Assembly: GCA_945787925.1 (NCBI GenBank)
Contig: CALZJY010000118.1
Location: forward strand, 1-6,587
DNA length: 6,587 bases
Direction of reading: 5' to 3'
Origin: an uncultured Anaerosporobacter sp.
GTDB lineage: Bacteria; Bacillota; Clostridia; Lachnospirales; Lachnospiraceae
Positions 1-5,926 of the stretch are shown here, in pieces. Made by a program: the position numbers and the translations under genes. The first letter of the stretch is position 1. Each line of letters opens with the position of its first letter. The notes beneath the pieces are model-generated. The model was not told where the DNA came from. It ran no database searches and was given only the letters and a program-made list of their open reading frames with translations.

Positions 1-1155
1 ATTGTCAGCATCGTAATGGCGATGGTCTTTGTAAACATAGTAAATCCAGCTGGATTAACAGAACAAGAATTCTTAAATGAGAGAGCGTTAAATGGTGCCA
101 TCGGTAGTGCGATGGGGACTGGTGCAGGTGTGTTAACTGCATTACTCTTTATGATGCTAGTGTATCGTCTAAATAAACCAAGCATTCAAAGAAGATTACA
201 AAATGATAGAACACAGGTGGAAGAAACCTATGGAACAATCTTTAAAGTCATCATCGCGATGGTAACTCCAATTATCTTAAGTACGTTTATTTACAATGTA
301 AACTCATTGCTAAATACATCGATCTTCCAAAAGGTTTCCACAAGTATCGGTATGTATACAAAATCAGAGGCAACGGTACTCTATGGTATCTTTTCAGGAA
401 AGGCAGTCGTACTAATCAACGTACCGATTGCGATTGCTTCTGCAATGGCAGCAAGCTTACTTCCAAACGTTGCGACAACGTATACGTTATATGGGGAAGA
501 AAAGACGGCAGAGCAGGTAAATGAAACGTTGAAGATGTTGATGATCATCGTAATCCCGATTACGATTGGAATGTTCGTGTTTGCAGGACCAATCATGAAA
601 TTCATGTATCCGGCAAAAGGACAATGGGAACTTGGCGGAAACTTGTTACGAGTATTAAGTTTCGATGTCATCTTTATTTCAATCTCAACATTAAGCAATT
701 CCGTGCTACAAGCATTAGGACATCCACAAAAGACCGTAGTGAATGCATCGATTGCATTAGTGCTTCAGACAATTCTCTTATATGCATGTCTAGTATTTAC
801 GGATCTTGGAGTATATTCCCTTGCAGTTACAACAGTTGCCTATGCGATCATCATGTGCATATTAAACCGTCGTGCAGTAGTGAAATATCTAAGTTATAAG
901 CAGGACCTATTGTCTACGTATTTATATCCGCTCATTGCAGCCTTGGTAATGGGGCTAGTTTCTGGTGGAGCATATGTGGGAATGTATTATGTATTTCCAC
1001 ATAACCGAATCGTATTAATCCTTGCAGTAGTACTTGCAATGGGAATCTATGCAGCAGCAATCATCCGCTTTGGCGTTGTCTCCGAAGAGGAAATCTATCG
1101 ATTCCCAAAAGGAGCAACTATCGTATCTATTTCGAAAAAATTACATTTATTATAA
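1..1155 (+). CDS. SpoVB/YtgP-like polysaccharide or lipid flippase (MOP superfamily), 5'-truncated
   Basis: The frame is open from base 1, so the first visible ATG (16) is unlikely to be the true start. About 384 C-terminal residues are visible, whereas full SpoVB/YtgP/MurJ-like proteins run to roughly 500-550. The protein is a chain of about eight to ten hydrophobic helices, for example around GTGAGVLTALLFMMLVYRL, VIIAMVTPIILSTFIYNV, LMIIVIPITIGMFVFAGPIM and IVLILAVVLAMGIYAAAII. The segment NSVLQALGHPQKTVVNASIA resembles the conserved loop of the polysaccharide-biosynthesis C-terminal region. Members of this family move lipid-linked glycan precursors (cell wall, spore cortex or capsule) across the cytoplasmic membrane. 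The substrate cannot be told here. Other MOP or MATE branches are possible, but the lack of MATE-specific features and the SpoVB-like C-terminal pattern favour this call. The gene ends in TAA just before a shared terminator. Confidence 0.8.
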   Translation: MVSIVMAMVFVNIVNPAGLTEQEFLNERALNGAIGSAMGTGAGVLTALLFMMLVYRLNKPSIQRRLQNDRTQVEETYGTIFKVIIAMVTPIILSTFIYNVNSLLNTSIFQKVSTSIGMYTKSEATVLYGIFSGKAVVLINVPIAIASAMAASLLPNVATTYTLYGEEKTAEQVNETLKMLMIIVIPITIGMFVFAGPIMKFMYPAKGQWELGGNLLRVLSFDVIFISISTLSNSVLQALGHPQKTVVNASIALVLQTILLYACLVFTDLGVYSLAVTTVAYAIIMCILNRRAVVKYLSYKQDLLSTYLYPLIAALVMGLVSGGAYVGMYYVFPHNRIVLILAVVLAMGIYAAAIIRFGVVSEEEIYRFPKGATIVSISKKLHLL

Positions 1156-1156
1156 A

Positions 1157-1192
1157 AAAAAGACCATCTTCGAGATTGAAGGTGGTCTTTTT
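1157..1192. terminator. Bidirectional intrinsic terminator between flippase gene and tetR
   Basis: The arms AAAAAGACCATCTTC and GAAGGTGGTCTTTTT (about 1157-1171 and 1178-1192) pair over some 15 bp with one G-T wobble and a six-base loop. An A run lies on the left and a T run on the right, so the hairpin has a U tract in both directions. It begins two bases after the flippase stop codon and lies eight bases beyond the stop of the convergent tetR gene, so it can end both transcripts. Confidence 0.88.
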
Positions 1193-1199
1193 CATTGGA

Positions 1200-1784
1200 T
1201 TAAATGGTTGGAAGAAATGTAACCAGACCGTTACGGATTAGCTTGTAGCAAAGGCTGGCAAGAGCTTGCGGAGATTCCTTCGCCCCATCCATAAGCCAAC
1301 GTTCTACGACTCCGAGGCATCCTCCAATATAGAAGGAACATGCAAACTTGATTTCTTCTACAGGAAGGGTACCTTGCAGGAATTCTACGGTCGTTTGCGT
1401 AATGTTGTCTTTAATCAGGTTCTTTACCTTGGAAGTAAATTGGATATCTCCGTTTGGACTCATTAAGAGGTTGCAAATGTCTACATTTTCTAGTAGGATC
1501 ACGAACACTTCTTCTAAGTACGTGTTTAATTTCTCATTGTAATATTCATGTTTGTGTCGATCAGTCACAGATACTAACTGTTCTAGGAGCTCTTCCTCAA
1601 TTTTATTCAACATATCATAGATATCTGTATAATGCAGGTAGAACGTAGAACGATTGATATCTACTTCGTCTACTAATTCACGAACCGTGATTTCGCGGAT
1701 GCTTTTTTCCTGCATTAATTTGATTAGTCCTGCACGAAGGGCAGCTTTTGTTTTTCTTACACGTCTGTCAACTTTTTGTGTCAT
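1200..1784 (-). CDS. TetR/AcrR-family transcriptional regulator
   Basis: The 194-residue protein has the usual length of the family. The N-terminal DNA-binding domain is clear: KTKAALRAGLIKLMQEKS forms helix 1, and the helix-turn-helix lies at about residues 33-52 with the signature ITVRELVDEVDINRSTFYLHY. The C-terminal part (FYIGG near residue 151, RWL near 162, then an SPQ motif) fits the ligand-binding region of the DhaS-like TetR_C_8 group, from memory of that family. The ATG at 1784 was chosen because AGAAAGGA sits six bases upstream. A TTG at 1805 extends the frame by seven residues but lacks a comparable site. The gene is divergent from the yhgE-like gene, which is its most likely target along with its own promoter. 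The inducer is unknown. Repressor activity is inferred from the family. Confidence 0.9.
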   Translation of the reverse strand: MTQKVDRRVRKTKAALRAGLIKLMQEKSIREITVRELVDEVDINRSTFYLHYTDIYDMLNKIEEELLEQLVSVTDRHKHEYYNEKLNTYLEEVFVILLENVDICNLLMSPNGDIQFTSKVKNLIKDNITQTTVEFLQGTLPVEEIKFACSFYIGGCLGVVERWLMDGAKESPQALASLCYKLIRNGLVTFLPTI

Positions 1785-1825
1785 AATAATTCCTTTCTCT
1801 ACCAAGTTTTCGTTCTCTTTTGTTC

Positions 1826-1848
1826 CAAACTGAAATAAAATCGGTTTG
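1826..1848. promoter_or_regulatory. Candidate TetR operator in tetR leader
   Basis: CAAACTGA and TCGGTTTG form an inverted repeat matching at seven of eight positions around a seven-base AT-only centre, 23 bp in all, a size typical of TetR-family operators. It lies between the predicted tetR promoter and the tetR start codon, so binding would block transcription of the regulator itself. The half-site core TCGGTT recurs at 1936-1941, touching the -35 of the divergent promoter. The operator role is inferred. Confidence 0.35.
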
Positions 1849-1882
1849 TTTATATTCCGTTTATTAAAAATTCATAATAGTT

Positions 1883-1909
1883 ATTATACAAAATGTAGAA
1901 TTGTGTCTA
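1883..1909 (-). promoter_or_regulatory. Predicted SigA promoter of tetR
   Basis: Read on the minus strand, TAGACA (1909-1904, five of six matches to TTGACA) is followed after 15 bases by a perfect TATAAT (1888-1883). Transcription would begin near 1876, giving a leader of about 90 bases that contains the 1826-1848 dyad. The 15-base spacer is short, so the -35 assignment is less certain than the -10. Confidence 0.5.
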
Positions 1910-1939
1910 ATAACATACGGTGAGGCTATAAATTGTCGG

Positions 1940-1968
1940 TTGAAACTCATCATGTACATTAGTATAAT
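1940..1968 (+). promoter_or_regulatory. Predicted SigA promoter of yhgE-like gene
   Basis: TTGAAA (1940-1945) and a perfect TATAAT (1963-1968) are separated by exactly 17 bases. The predicted start near 1975 leaves a leader of about 115 bases before the ATG at 2090. The palindrome ATGTACAT lies in the spacer, and a TCGGTT word like that of the tetR-leader dyad overlaps the -35. This suits regulation by the divergent TetR protein, which is an inference. Confidence 0.72.
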
Positions 1969-2089
1969 CAAAAACATATCAGAAAGCAACACGGTGTCTA
2001 AAATTAGATTCAATGTTGTATGAAAAATAATATGGTAGTTTGGCCATCCCGGAAAAAACAAGAATGAAAAAAGGAAAGATGGTGTTAAC

Positions 2090-4975
2090 ATGCTAAAAAG
2101 AGAATGGCAAGGCCTATGGCGAAATAAATTTATGCTTGTCGTCCTCATAGCAATTATCACAATTCCTACGATTTACTCAGGAATCTTCTTAGGCTCTATG
2201 TGGGATCCTTATGGAGAGGTAGATCACTTACCGGTAGCAGTAGTAAATAAAGATATTACGACTACTTATGAGGGAAAAACAGTAAACGTAGGAGAAGAAC
2301 TTGTTGATAAGCTTGAGGAAGACGGCTCATTAGATTTCCATTTCGTAGATGCTGAAACAGCACAAAGGGGAATCGAAGATGGAACGTATTATATGGTGAT
2401 TACAATTCCAGAGGATTTTTCTTCTAACGCAACGACTGTAATCGACTCAAATCCTAAAAAAATGGAATTAAACTATACAACAAATCCGGGAACAAACTAC
2501 ATTGCTTCAAAGATGAGCGAATCTGCGATTAATAAAATTCGTACATCAGTTGCTGAACAGGTAACACAGAAATATGCTGAAGTTGTTTTTGAAAAATTAG
2601 AAGAAATCAAAGATGGTTTCGATGATGCCGTTGAAGGTACAGATAAAATGAACGACGGTGTTGATAAACTTTCCGATGGTAATTCTAAAATCAAAGAAAA
2701 TTTAGAGACTCTTGCTGAGAGTTCCCTAACATTCAAAAATGGTGCTGAAACATTAGAAGTAGGGTTAAAAACTTATACAGATGGTGTGGCTGCAGTGAAT
2801 ACTGGTGCTGGCCAATTAAAAGATGGCATTGATACATTAGCTGCAGGGACAGGTCCTTTAGCAGATGGAGCAAACCAGCTAGCAGATGGTTCTAGCCAGT
2901 TAAAAGACGGTACAGCAACATTAAAGAACGGAACAAGTGAATTAGCAACAGGAACTTCCTCCTTAAAAGAGGGATCGCACACATTAGTATCTGGATTAAA
3001 TACGTATACGAATGGTGTAGGGCAAGCATTTGTTGGTTCAGAACAATTAGTAGCAAACAATGAGGCTTTGAATGCAGGGGTAGAACAATTATCCACTGGC
3101 GTAACTAGCTTAAAAGGTGGAAGTGAAAAGATCTTAGCTGGATTAGAACAAATCTCTGATCAATTAGGAACAGGATTATCGAAACAGCAAGTAGCACTTC
3201 TAGACCAACTTACAGCTGGATTAGAACAAGCGAAAACGCAAATGAGTGCAGCTGACAAAGCATTACAAAAACTTGATACAGCAGCGCTAACTGCACAAGT
3301 CGCAACATTACAAAAAGGCGTGAACTCTCTCGTAACAAGCGCAGAGACAACATCGAACCTTGTAAACGGTGTAAGTGCTGATGTAGACACTGCAGTAGAA
3401 AGCATTAAAAATAGCGCAGGTTTCTCCAAGTTAAGTAAAGAAGAACAAGAAGAAATCTTAAGTGCAGTAACAGGCATCACAAAAACAAAGAACTATCAAG
3501 GTGCCAAACAATATGCAGCAGGCGTTGCAAATGGAGCAGGGGAGTTAAAAGCAGGATTAGAGCAAACAGATCTATCTGCGGTAGCACAAGTAGCAACATT
3601 AAAAGATGGAATCCACACATTAGTGCAACAAGATTTATTCGGAAACAGTAAGAAGGCAATTTCAACACAAGTAGCAAGCTTACAAAAAATCCAAGGTGCA
3701 TTAGATGCAACAGAAAAAGAAAATGGAAAATCCGGATTAATCGAAGGCATGAAGACAGTAAACGGCGGTCTAGCAACTGTTCAAAACAGTGTTGACTCTA
3801 CGTTAAAGCCAAGTCTTCAAAAATACACAGCTGGTGTATCTGCGGTAAATGCAGGATTAAAACAATTAGACGATAACTCCGCTGCATTAAATGGGGGAGC
3901 GAAAGCATTAGATGACGGGGCCCAAAAATTACAAGCTGGAGCAAATGCGTTAGATACAGGAGCAAGTGCATTACACACAGGAGCAACAGCGTTAGAGGAA
4001 GGAATCAGTCAATTATCTTCTAAAGTACCAACATTAGTAGCAGGTGTAACAAAACTTCAAGCAGGTTCTACTGCACTACAAGAAGGTACTAAGAAATTAG
4101 TAGCGAACAATTCAAAACTTATGGATGGTATCGATAAATTAGCAGATGGTTCTGACAAAATCAGCGATGGTGCTAGTAAGTTAGCAGATGCTTCCGGTAC
4201 ATTAGGCGCTGGCCTTGTTACCTTAAAAGATGGTACAAAAGAACTTCACGATGGATTAAAAGAAGGTGGAGACAAACTTCACGATAAGATTGATCCAACA
4301 ACAGATAAGACGAAAGAAATGATGTCTGCTCCAGTTGAAGCAATCAACAAAGAGCAAACTACAGTAGATAACAACGGTAGCGCAATGGCAGCTTACATGA
4401 TGAGCGTTGGTTTATGGGTAGGATGCTTGGCGTTCTCTATCATGTTCTCCATGGATAAACCAGCAGGCAAGATCACAAGCGGATTTAGCTGGTGGTTAAG
4501 TAAAGCAAGCATCGGCGGCTTGATCGCAATTGCACAGCCAGTCGTAATGCTATATGCATTGAAAGCAATGTTGGGATTCGAACCAGCATACTTTGGTAAG
4601 ACGCTTTTAGTTGCAGAATTTGCATCCCTTGCATTCATGTCGATCTTCTTTGTAGGAAACTTATTATTAGGCAAAGTAGGAAGTTTTCTCTTATTAATCT
4701 TTATGGTGCTTCAATTAGGGGGTTCTGCAGGAACTTACCCAATTCAATTATCCAACGGCTTCTTCCAAGCAATTAACCCATACATGCCATTTACTCACAG
4801 TGTAAATGCATTCCGTGCAACAATTGCAAATGGACAAAGCATCAGCAAAGCACTTACCATATTTGCAGGAATCTTCGTTGTATGTACGGCAATTACAATC
4901 GCTGTATTTGAATTCAAAGCAAGAAGAGTGAAAGCAGAAGAGCAAACAGTAAATGCAGATGTTGTATTAGAATAA
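2090..4975 (+). CDS. YhgE/Pip-type membrane protein with xxxLxxG heptad arrays
   Basis: The 961-residue protein shows the full Pip/YhgE plan. A membrane span lies at about residues 14-35, followed by the hallmark MWDPYGEVDHLPVAVVNKD and an N-terminal globular region to about 185. Blocks of xxxLxxG-type repeats (LKDG, LADG, LKNG, LATG) lie at about 190-360 and 580-735, separated by a less regular helical segment. Five spans follow (about 766-788, 807-830, 838-858, 863-885, 921-942), resembling an ABC-2-type permease, with the conserved INPYMPFTHSVNAFR before the last. The roughly 730-residue segment between the first and second spans should be outside the cell and contains no cysteine. The family includes Lactococcus Pip, needed for phage infection, and is related to Bacillus YueB, the SPP1 receptor in a type VII secretion locus. 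Its own biochemical role is uncertain. The start is supported by the family N-terminus and by AAGATGGTG, a fair Shine-Dalgarno match, five bases upstream. It exceeds the commonly seen 700-900 residues. Confidence 0.92.
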   Translation: MLKREWQGLWRNKFMLVVLIAIITIPTIYSGIFLGSMWDPYGEVDHLPVAVVNKDITTTYEGKTVNVGEELVDKLEEDGSLDFHFVDAETAQRGIEDGTYYMVITIPEDFSSNATTVIDSNPKKMELNYTTNPGTNYIASKMSESAINKIRTSVAEQVTQKYAEVVFEKLEEIKDGFDDAVEGTDKMNDGVDKLSDGNSKIKENLETLAESSLTFKNGAETLEVGLKTYTDGVAAVNTGAGQLKDGIDTLAAGTGPLADGANQLADGSSQLKDGTATLKNGTSELATGTSSLKEGSHTLVSGLNTYTNGVGQAFVGSEQLVANNEALNAGVEQLSTGVTSLKGGSEKILAGLEQISDQLGTGLSKQQVALLDQLTAGLEQAKTQMSAADKALQKLDTAALTAQVATLQKGVNSLVTSAETTSNLVNGVSADVDTAVESIKNSAGFSKLSKEEQEEILSAVTGITKTKNYQGAKQYAAGVANGAGELKAGLEQTDLSAVAQVATLKDGIHTLVQQDLFGNSKKAISTQVASLQKIQGALDATEKENGKSGLIEGMKTVNGGLATVQNSVDSTLKPSLQKYTAGVSAVNAGLKQLDDNSAALNGGAKALDDGAQKLQAGANALDTGASALHTGATALEEGISQLSSKVPTLVAGVTKLQAGSTALQEGTKKLVANNSKLMDGIDKLADGSDKISDGASKLADASGTLGAGLVTLKDGTKELHDGLKEGGDKLHDKIDPTTDKTKEMMSAPVEAINKEQTTVDNNGSAMAAYMMSVGLWVGCLAFSIMFSMDKPAGKITSGFSWWLSKASIGGLIAIAQPVVMLYALKAMLGFEPAYFGKTLLVAEFASLAFMSIFFVGNLLLGKVGSFLLLIFMVLQLGGSAGTYPIQLSNGFFQAINPYMPFTHSVNAFRATIANGQSISKALTIFAGIFVVCTAITIAVFEFKARRVKAEEQTVNADVVLE

Positions 4976-4981
4976 TAAAGA

Positions 4982-5019
4982 AAAGAATCTATGTGATCTA
5001 AGGATTGCATAGATTCTTT
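4982..5019 (+). terminator. First hairpin after yhgE-like gene
   Basis: AAAGAATCTATG (4982-4993) pairs perfectly with CATAGATTCTTT (5008-5019). Two wobble pairs and three further pairs continue the stem to a four-base TAAG loop. It starts seven bases after the stop codon. The T run is short and lies mostly inside the 3' arm, so alone it may be an imperfect terminator or a stabilising 3' end. Confidence 0.7.
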
Positions 5020-5030
5020 CAGACTGTAGA

Positions 5031-5070
5031 CAAAACGGTTCTAGGATTGAATAATCCTAGAACCGTTTTG
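5031..5070 (+). terminator. Second, perfect 18-bp hairpin after yhgE-like gene
   Basis: CAAAACGGTTCTAGGATT (5031-5048) and its exact reverse complement (5053-5070) enclose a four-base GAAT loop. The 3' arm ends in TTTTG, and the mirrored A run gives a similar tail on the other strand. It stands 11 bases after the first hairpin and probably acts as a back-up, possibly bidirectional, terminator. Confidence 0.75.
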
Positions 5071-5127
5071 CTATATAGGGATATTATTTTTGATTTCAAG
5101 ACATTGTAAAGCTTATTGCTATGTTTT

Positions 5128-5181
5128 GAAGTCGGAATGATTGGGAGTAATCCCAATAGATCCAACCACGTTGCCGACTTC
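5128..5181. repeat. Nested inverted repeats able to form a three-way junction
   Basis: The outer arms GAAGTCGG (5128-5135) and CCGACTTC (5174-5181) are exact reverse complements. Between them lie a perfect 7-bp hairpin, ATTGGGA-gtaa-TCCCAAT (5140-5157), and a smaller one, CAAC-cac-GTTG (5163-5173), directly abutting the outer stem. Together they fold into a compact cloverleaf on either strand. The junction strands lack the conserved core of hammerhead ribozymes, and I recognise no known riboswitch. It could be part of an RNA or a protein-binding dyad. Confidence 0.5.
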
Positions 5182-5299
5182 TTTAAATTCATGCACGGAA
5201 AAATAAGATTAAGCTCCCTATCTCTTGTGAGTTCTTCATGAAGTGCTTTTTCATATATACGCGTTGATTGTTCGATAACCCCACTTTTATATTTATGAT

Positions 5300-5452
5300 T
5301 ATTCGCATTTGAAGTCATCTAAGCGAATCATTTCGACTTGAGAACGATTAATCGAACTTTTTCGTATTGAGGATCTGAAGGCCTTCTTTTTGGGGAATAG
5401 GGTTTATGGAAAAGAACTTAGTGTTGATTAATAAAAGCACTAGGCTCTTTTT
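5300..5452 (+). ncRNA. Possible small RNA of about 150 bases (weak)
   Basis: A promoter-like pair, TTGATT (5264-5269) and TATATT (5288-5293) with an 18-base spacer, precedes a terminator-like hairpin at 5410-5452 with no protein gene between. The interval holds several mutually exclusive short pairings: ATTCGC (5301-5306) with GCGAAT (5323-5328), CGAA (5324-5327) with TTCG (5332-5335), and CGAA (5353-5356) with TTCG (5361-5364). It also has the palindromes CGATTAATCG (5345-5354) and GAAGGCCTTC (5377-5386). The call rests on the promoter-terminator pairing. The -35 is poor and no RNA family is recognised. Confidence 0.2.
5410..5452 (+). terminator. Orphan terminator-like hairpin
   Basis: CTTAGTG (5417-5423) pairs with CACTAGG (5438-5444) including one G-T wobble. 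After an A/C mismatch, AAAAGA (5410-5415) pairs with TCTTTT (5446-5451), which provides the U tract. The loop is 14 bases, rather large. No protein gene on the plus strand ends just before it. Confidence 0.5.
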
Positions 5453-5476
5453 AGACGATAATGTCATTTCTAGAAG

Positions 5477-5503
5477 TAGAAAAAAGGAAGATATCTTTTT
5501 CTA
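5477..5503. repeat. Inverted repeat TAGAAAAA/TTTTTCTA
   Basis: Exact 8-bp arms (5477-5484 and 5496-5503) flank an 11-base centre that contains GATATC. A second, outer pairing of GATAAT (5457-5462) with ATTATC (5503-5508) is possible. The composition is A/T-rich, so the chance of coincidence is appreciable. It could form a weak hairpin on either strand. Confidence 0.35.
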
Positions 5504-5529
5504 TTATCAAAATATTTATATGGGGTATG

Positions 5530-5555
5530 AGTAAATGGTTATTTACAGTAAATGG
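5530..5555. repeat. AGTAAATGG direct repeat with internal dyad
   Basis: AGTAAATGG occurs at 5530-5538 and 5547-5555 with a 17-base period, and ATTTACaGTAAAT (5541-5553) is a dyad overlapping the second copy. TTTACT follows at 5561-5566. The cluster of GTAAA words in both orientations resembles a protein-binding site but is short and A/T-rich. Confidence 0.3.
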
Positions 5556-5586
5556 CACATTTTACTACGTTTTTATGGAGAATATG

Positions 5587-5602
5587 CTGTCGTTGCAATG
5601 TG
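5587..5602 (+). repeat. 16-bp direct repeat, copy 1
   Basis: CTGTCGTTGCAATGTG is identical to the copy at 5654-5669, and similarity extends three bases to the left (ATG versus ATA before the repeat, overlapping its first base context). The start-to-start distance is 67 bases. The repeat has a TTGCAA palindromic core. Confidence 0.7.
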
Positions 5603-5653
5603 ATGTCGATTTAAAATGCAAATAGAATAATCGCCTTAGAATACCTATAGATA

Positions 5654-5669
5654 CTGTCGTTGCAATGTG
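5654..5669 (+). repeat. 16-bp direct repeat, copy 2
   Basis: This is an exact second copy of the 5587-5602 element. The sequence between the copies shows no further repetition, and only two copies are present, so a CRISPR array or iteron series is not supported. It lies about 130 bases upstream of the synthetase promoter. Confidence 0.7.
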
Positions 5670-5785
5670 TTTGTGTGGAAAAATATTGAAAAAGGAGTCG
5701 AAAAAATACACAATATTTAAGGGGAATAACAAGTTGGATTTGTGCAAACTGACGTAAAATGTAAAAAAAAGAGGGACAATTAATA

Positions 5786-5814
5786 TTGAAAATACAATTT
5801 TCGTCTTGTATAAT
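5786..5814 (+). promoter_or_regulatory. Predicted SigA promoter of the acyl-CoA synthetase gene
   Basis: TTGAAA (5786-5791) and TATAAT (5809-5814) stand 17 bases apart, the same hexamers and spacing as in the yhgE promoter. Transcription would begin near 5821, leaving a leader of about 105 bases. Confidence 0.72.
5792..5811. promoter_or_regulatory. Candidate operator within the synthetase promoter
   Basis: ATACAA (5792-5797) and TTGTAT (5806-5811) are perfect inverted arms around an eight-base centre. The 20-bp dyad fills the spacer and runs into the -10 element, where a bound repressor would exclude RNA polymerase. No matching dyad was seen in the tetR-yhgE gap, so the local TetR is not an obvious ligand. 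Confidence 0.35.
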
Positions 5815-5926
5815 TAGAGCAAATAACTGGTATAAAGTACGTCATAGTGTTGTTTGAATTTACTTGGAGAGGAAGTTCCAGCTATTAGTCTAAGGATATT
5901 ATAGTAAGAGTGGGGAGGAATTGACA

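Larger units (their letters stand above)
1785..2089. promoter_or_regulatory. Divergent regulatory region between tetR and yhgE-like gene
   Basis: This 305-base AT-rich gap separates two divergent start codons and holds no convincing gene. An open frame on the minus strand (1864-2160) crosses both promoters and the start of the yhgE-like gene and is judged spurious. The gap contains one promoter per direction, a dyad in the tetR leader (1826-1848), an ATAATA-GT-TATTAT dyad (1874-1887) overlapping the tetR -10, and an 8-bp palindrome ATGTACAT (1952-1959) inside the yhgE promoter spacer. The 8-bp word GTGTCTAA occurs at 1903-1910 and again at 1994-2001. Which of these elements the regulator binds cannot be decided from sequence alone. 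Confidence 0.7.
5071..5785. other. Gene-poor, dyad-rich intergenic region
   Basis: I find no convincing protein gene in these 715 bases. The longest frame (minus, 5019-5318, 99 codons) lacks a ribosome binding site, begins right after an in-frame stop, and has its C-terminus encoded by the hairpin at 5031-5070. A 32-codon frame at 5527-5625 (+) also lacks a proper binding site. The region instead holds a possible three-way-junction structure (5128-5181), a terminator-like hairpin (5410-5452) with a weak promoter-like pair upstream, an inverted repeat at 5477-5503, a 9-bp repeat pair at 5530-5555, an exact 16-bp repeat at 5587 and 5654, and an 8-bp inverted repeat (5681-5688 with 5711-5718) whose loop contains AAAGGAG. 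It may hold a small RNA or the remains of decayed or mobile DNA. Confidence 0.6.

Noticed and set aside
1864..2160. 98-codon open frame on the minus strand
   Set aside because: It spans both divergent promoters and overlaps the start of the yhgE-like gene. Its Phe/Leu/Ile-rich sequence looks like a by-product of AT-rich DNA.
2497..4945. Several minus-strand frames inside the yhgE-like gene
   Set aside because: They mirror the repetitive Leu/Gly/Ala codons of the plus-strand heptad arrays and carry no domain or start signal of their own.
5019..5318. 99-codon open frame on the minus strand
   Set aside because: It has no ribosome binding site, starts directly after an in-frame stop, matches no family I know, and its last codons are the perfect hairpin at 5031-5070. 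A decayed gene fragment remains possible.
5527..5625. 32-codon plus-strand frame beginning MSKWLFTVNG
   Set aside because: The only purine-rich stretch (GGGG) lies one base before the ATG, no promoter is evident, and the frame runs through the 9-bp and 16-bp repeats.
5587..5669. CRISPR-like array
   Set aside because: There are only two copies, the repeat is just 16 bp, the 51-base spacer is long, and no cas gene is present.
5565..5747. 60-codon open frame on the minus strand
   Set aside because: It covers both 16-bp direct repeats, has low complexity (Phe/Ile/His-rich) and no recognisable domain.
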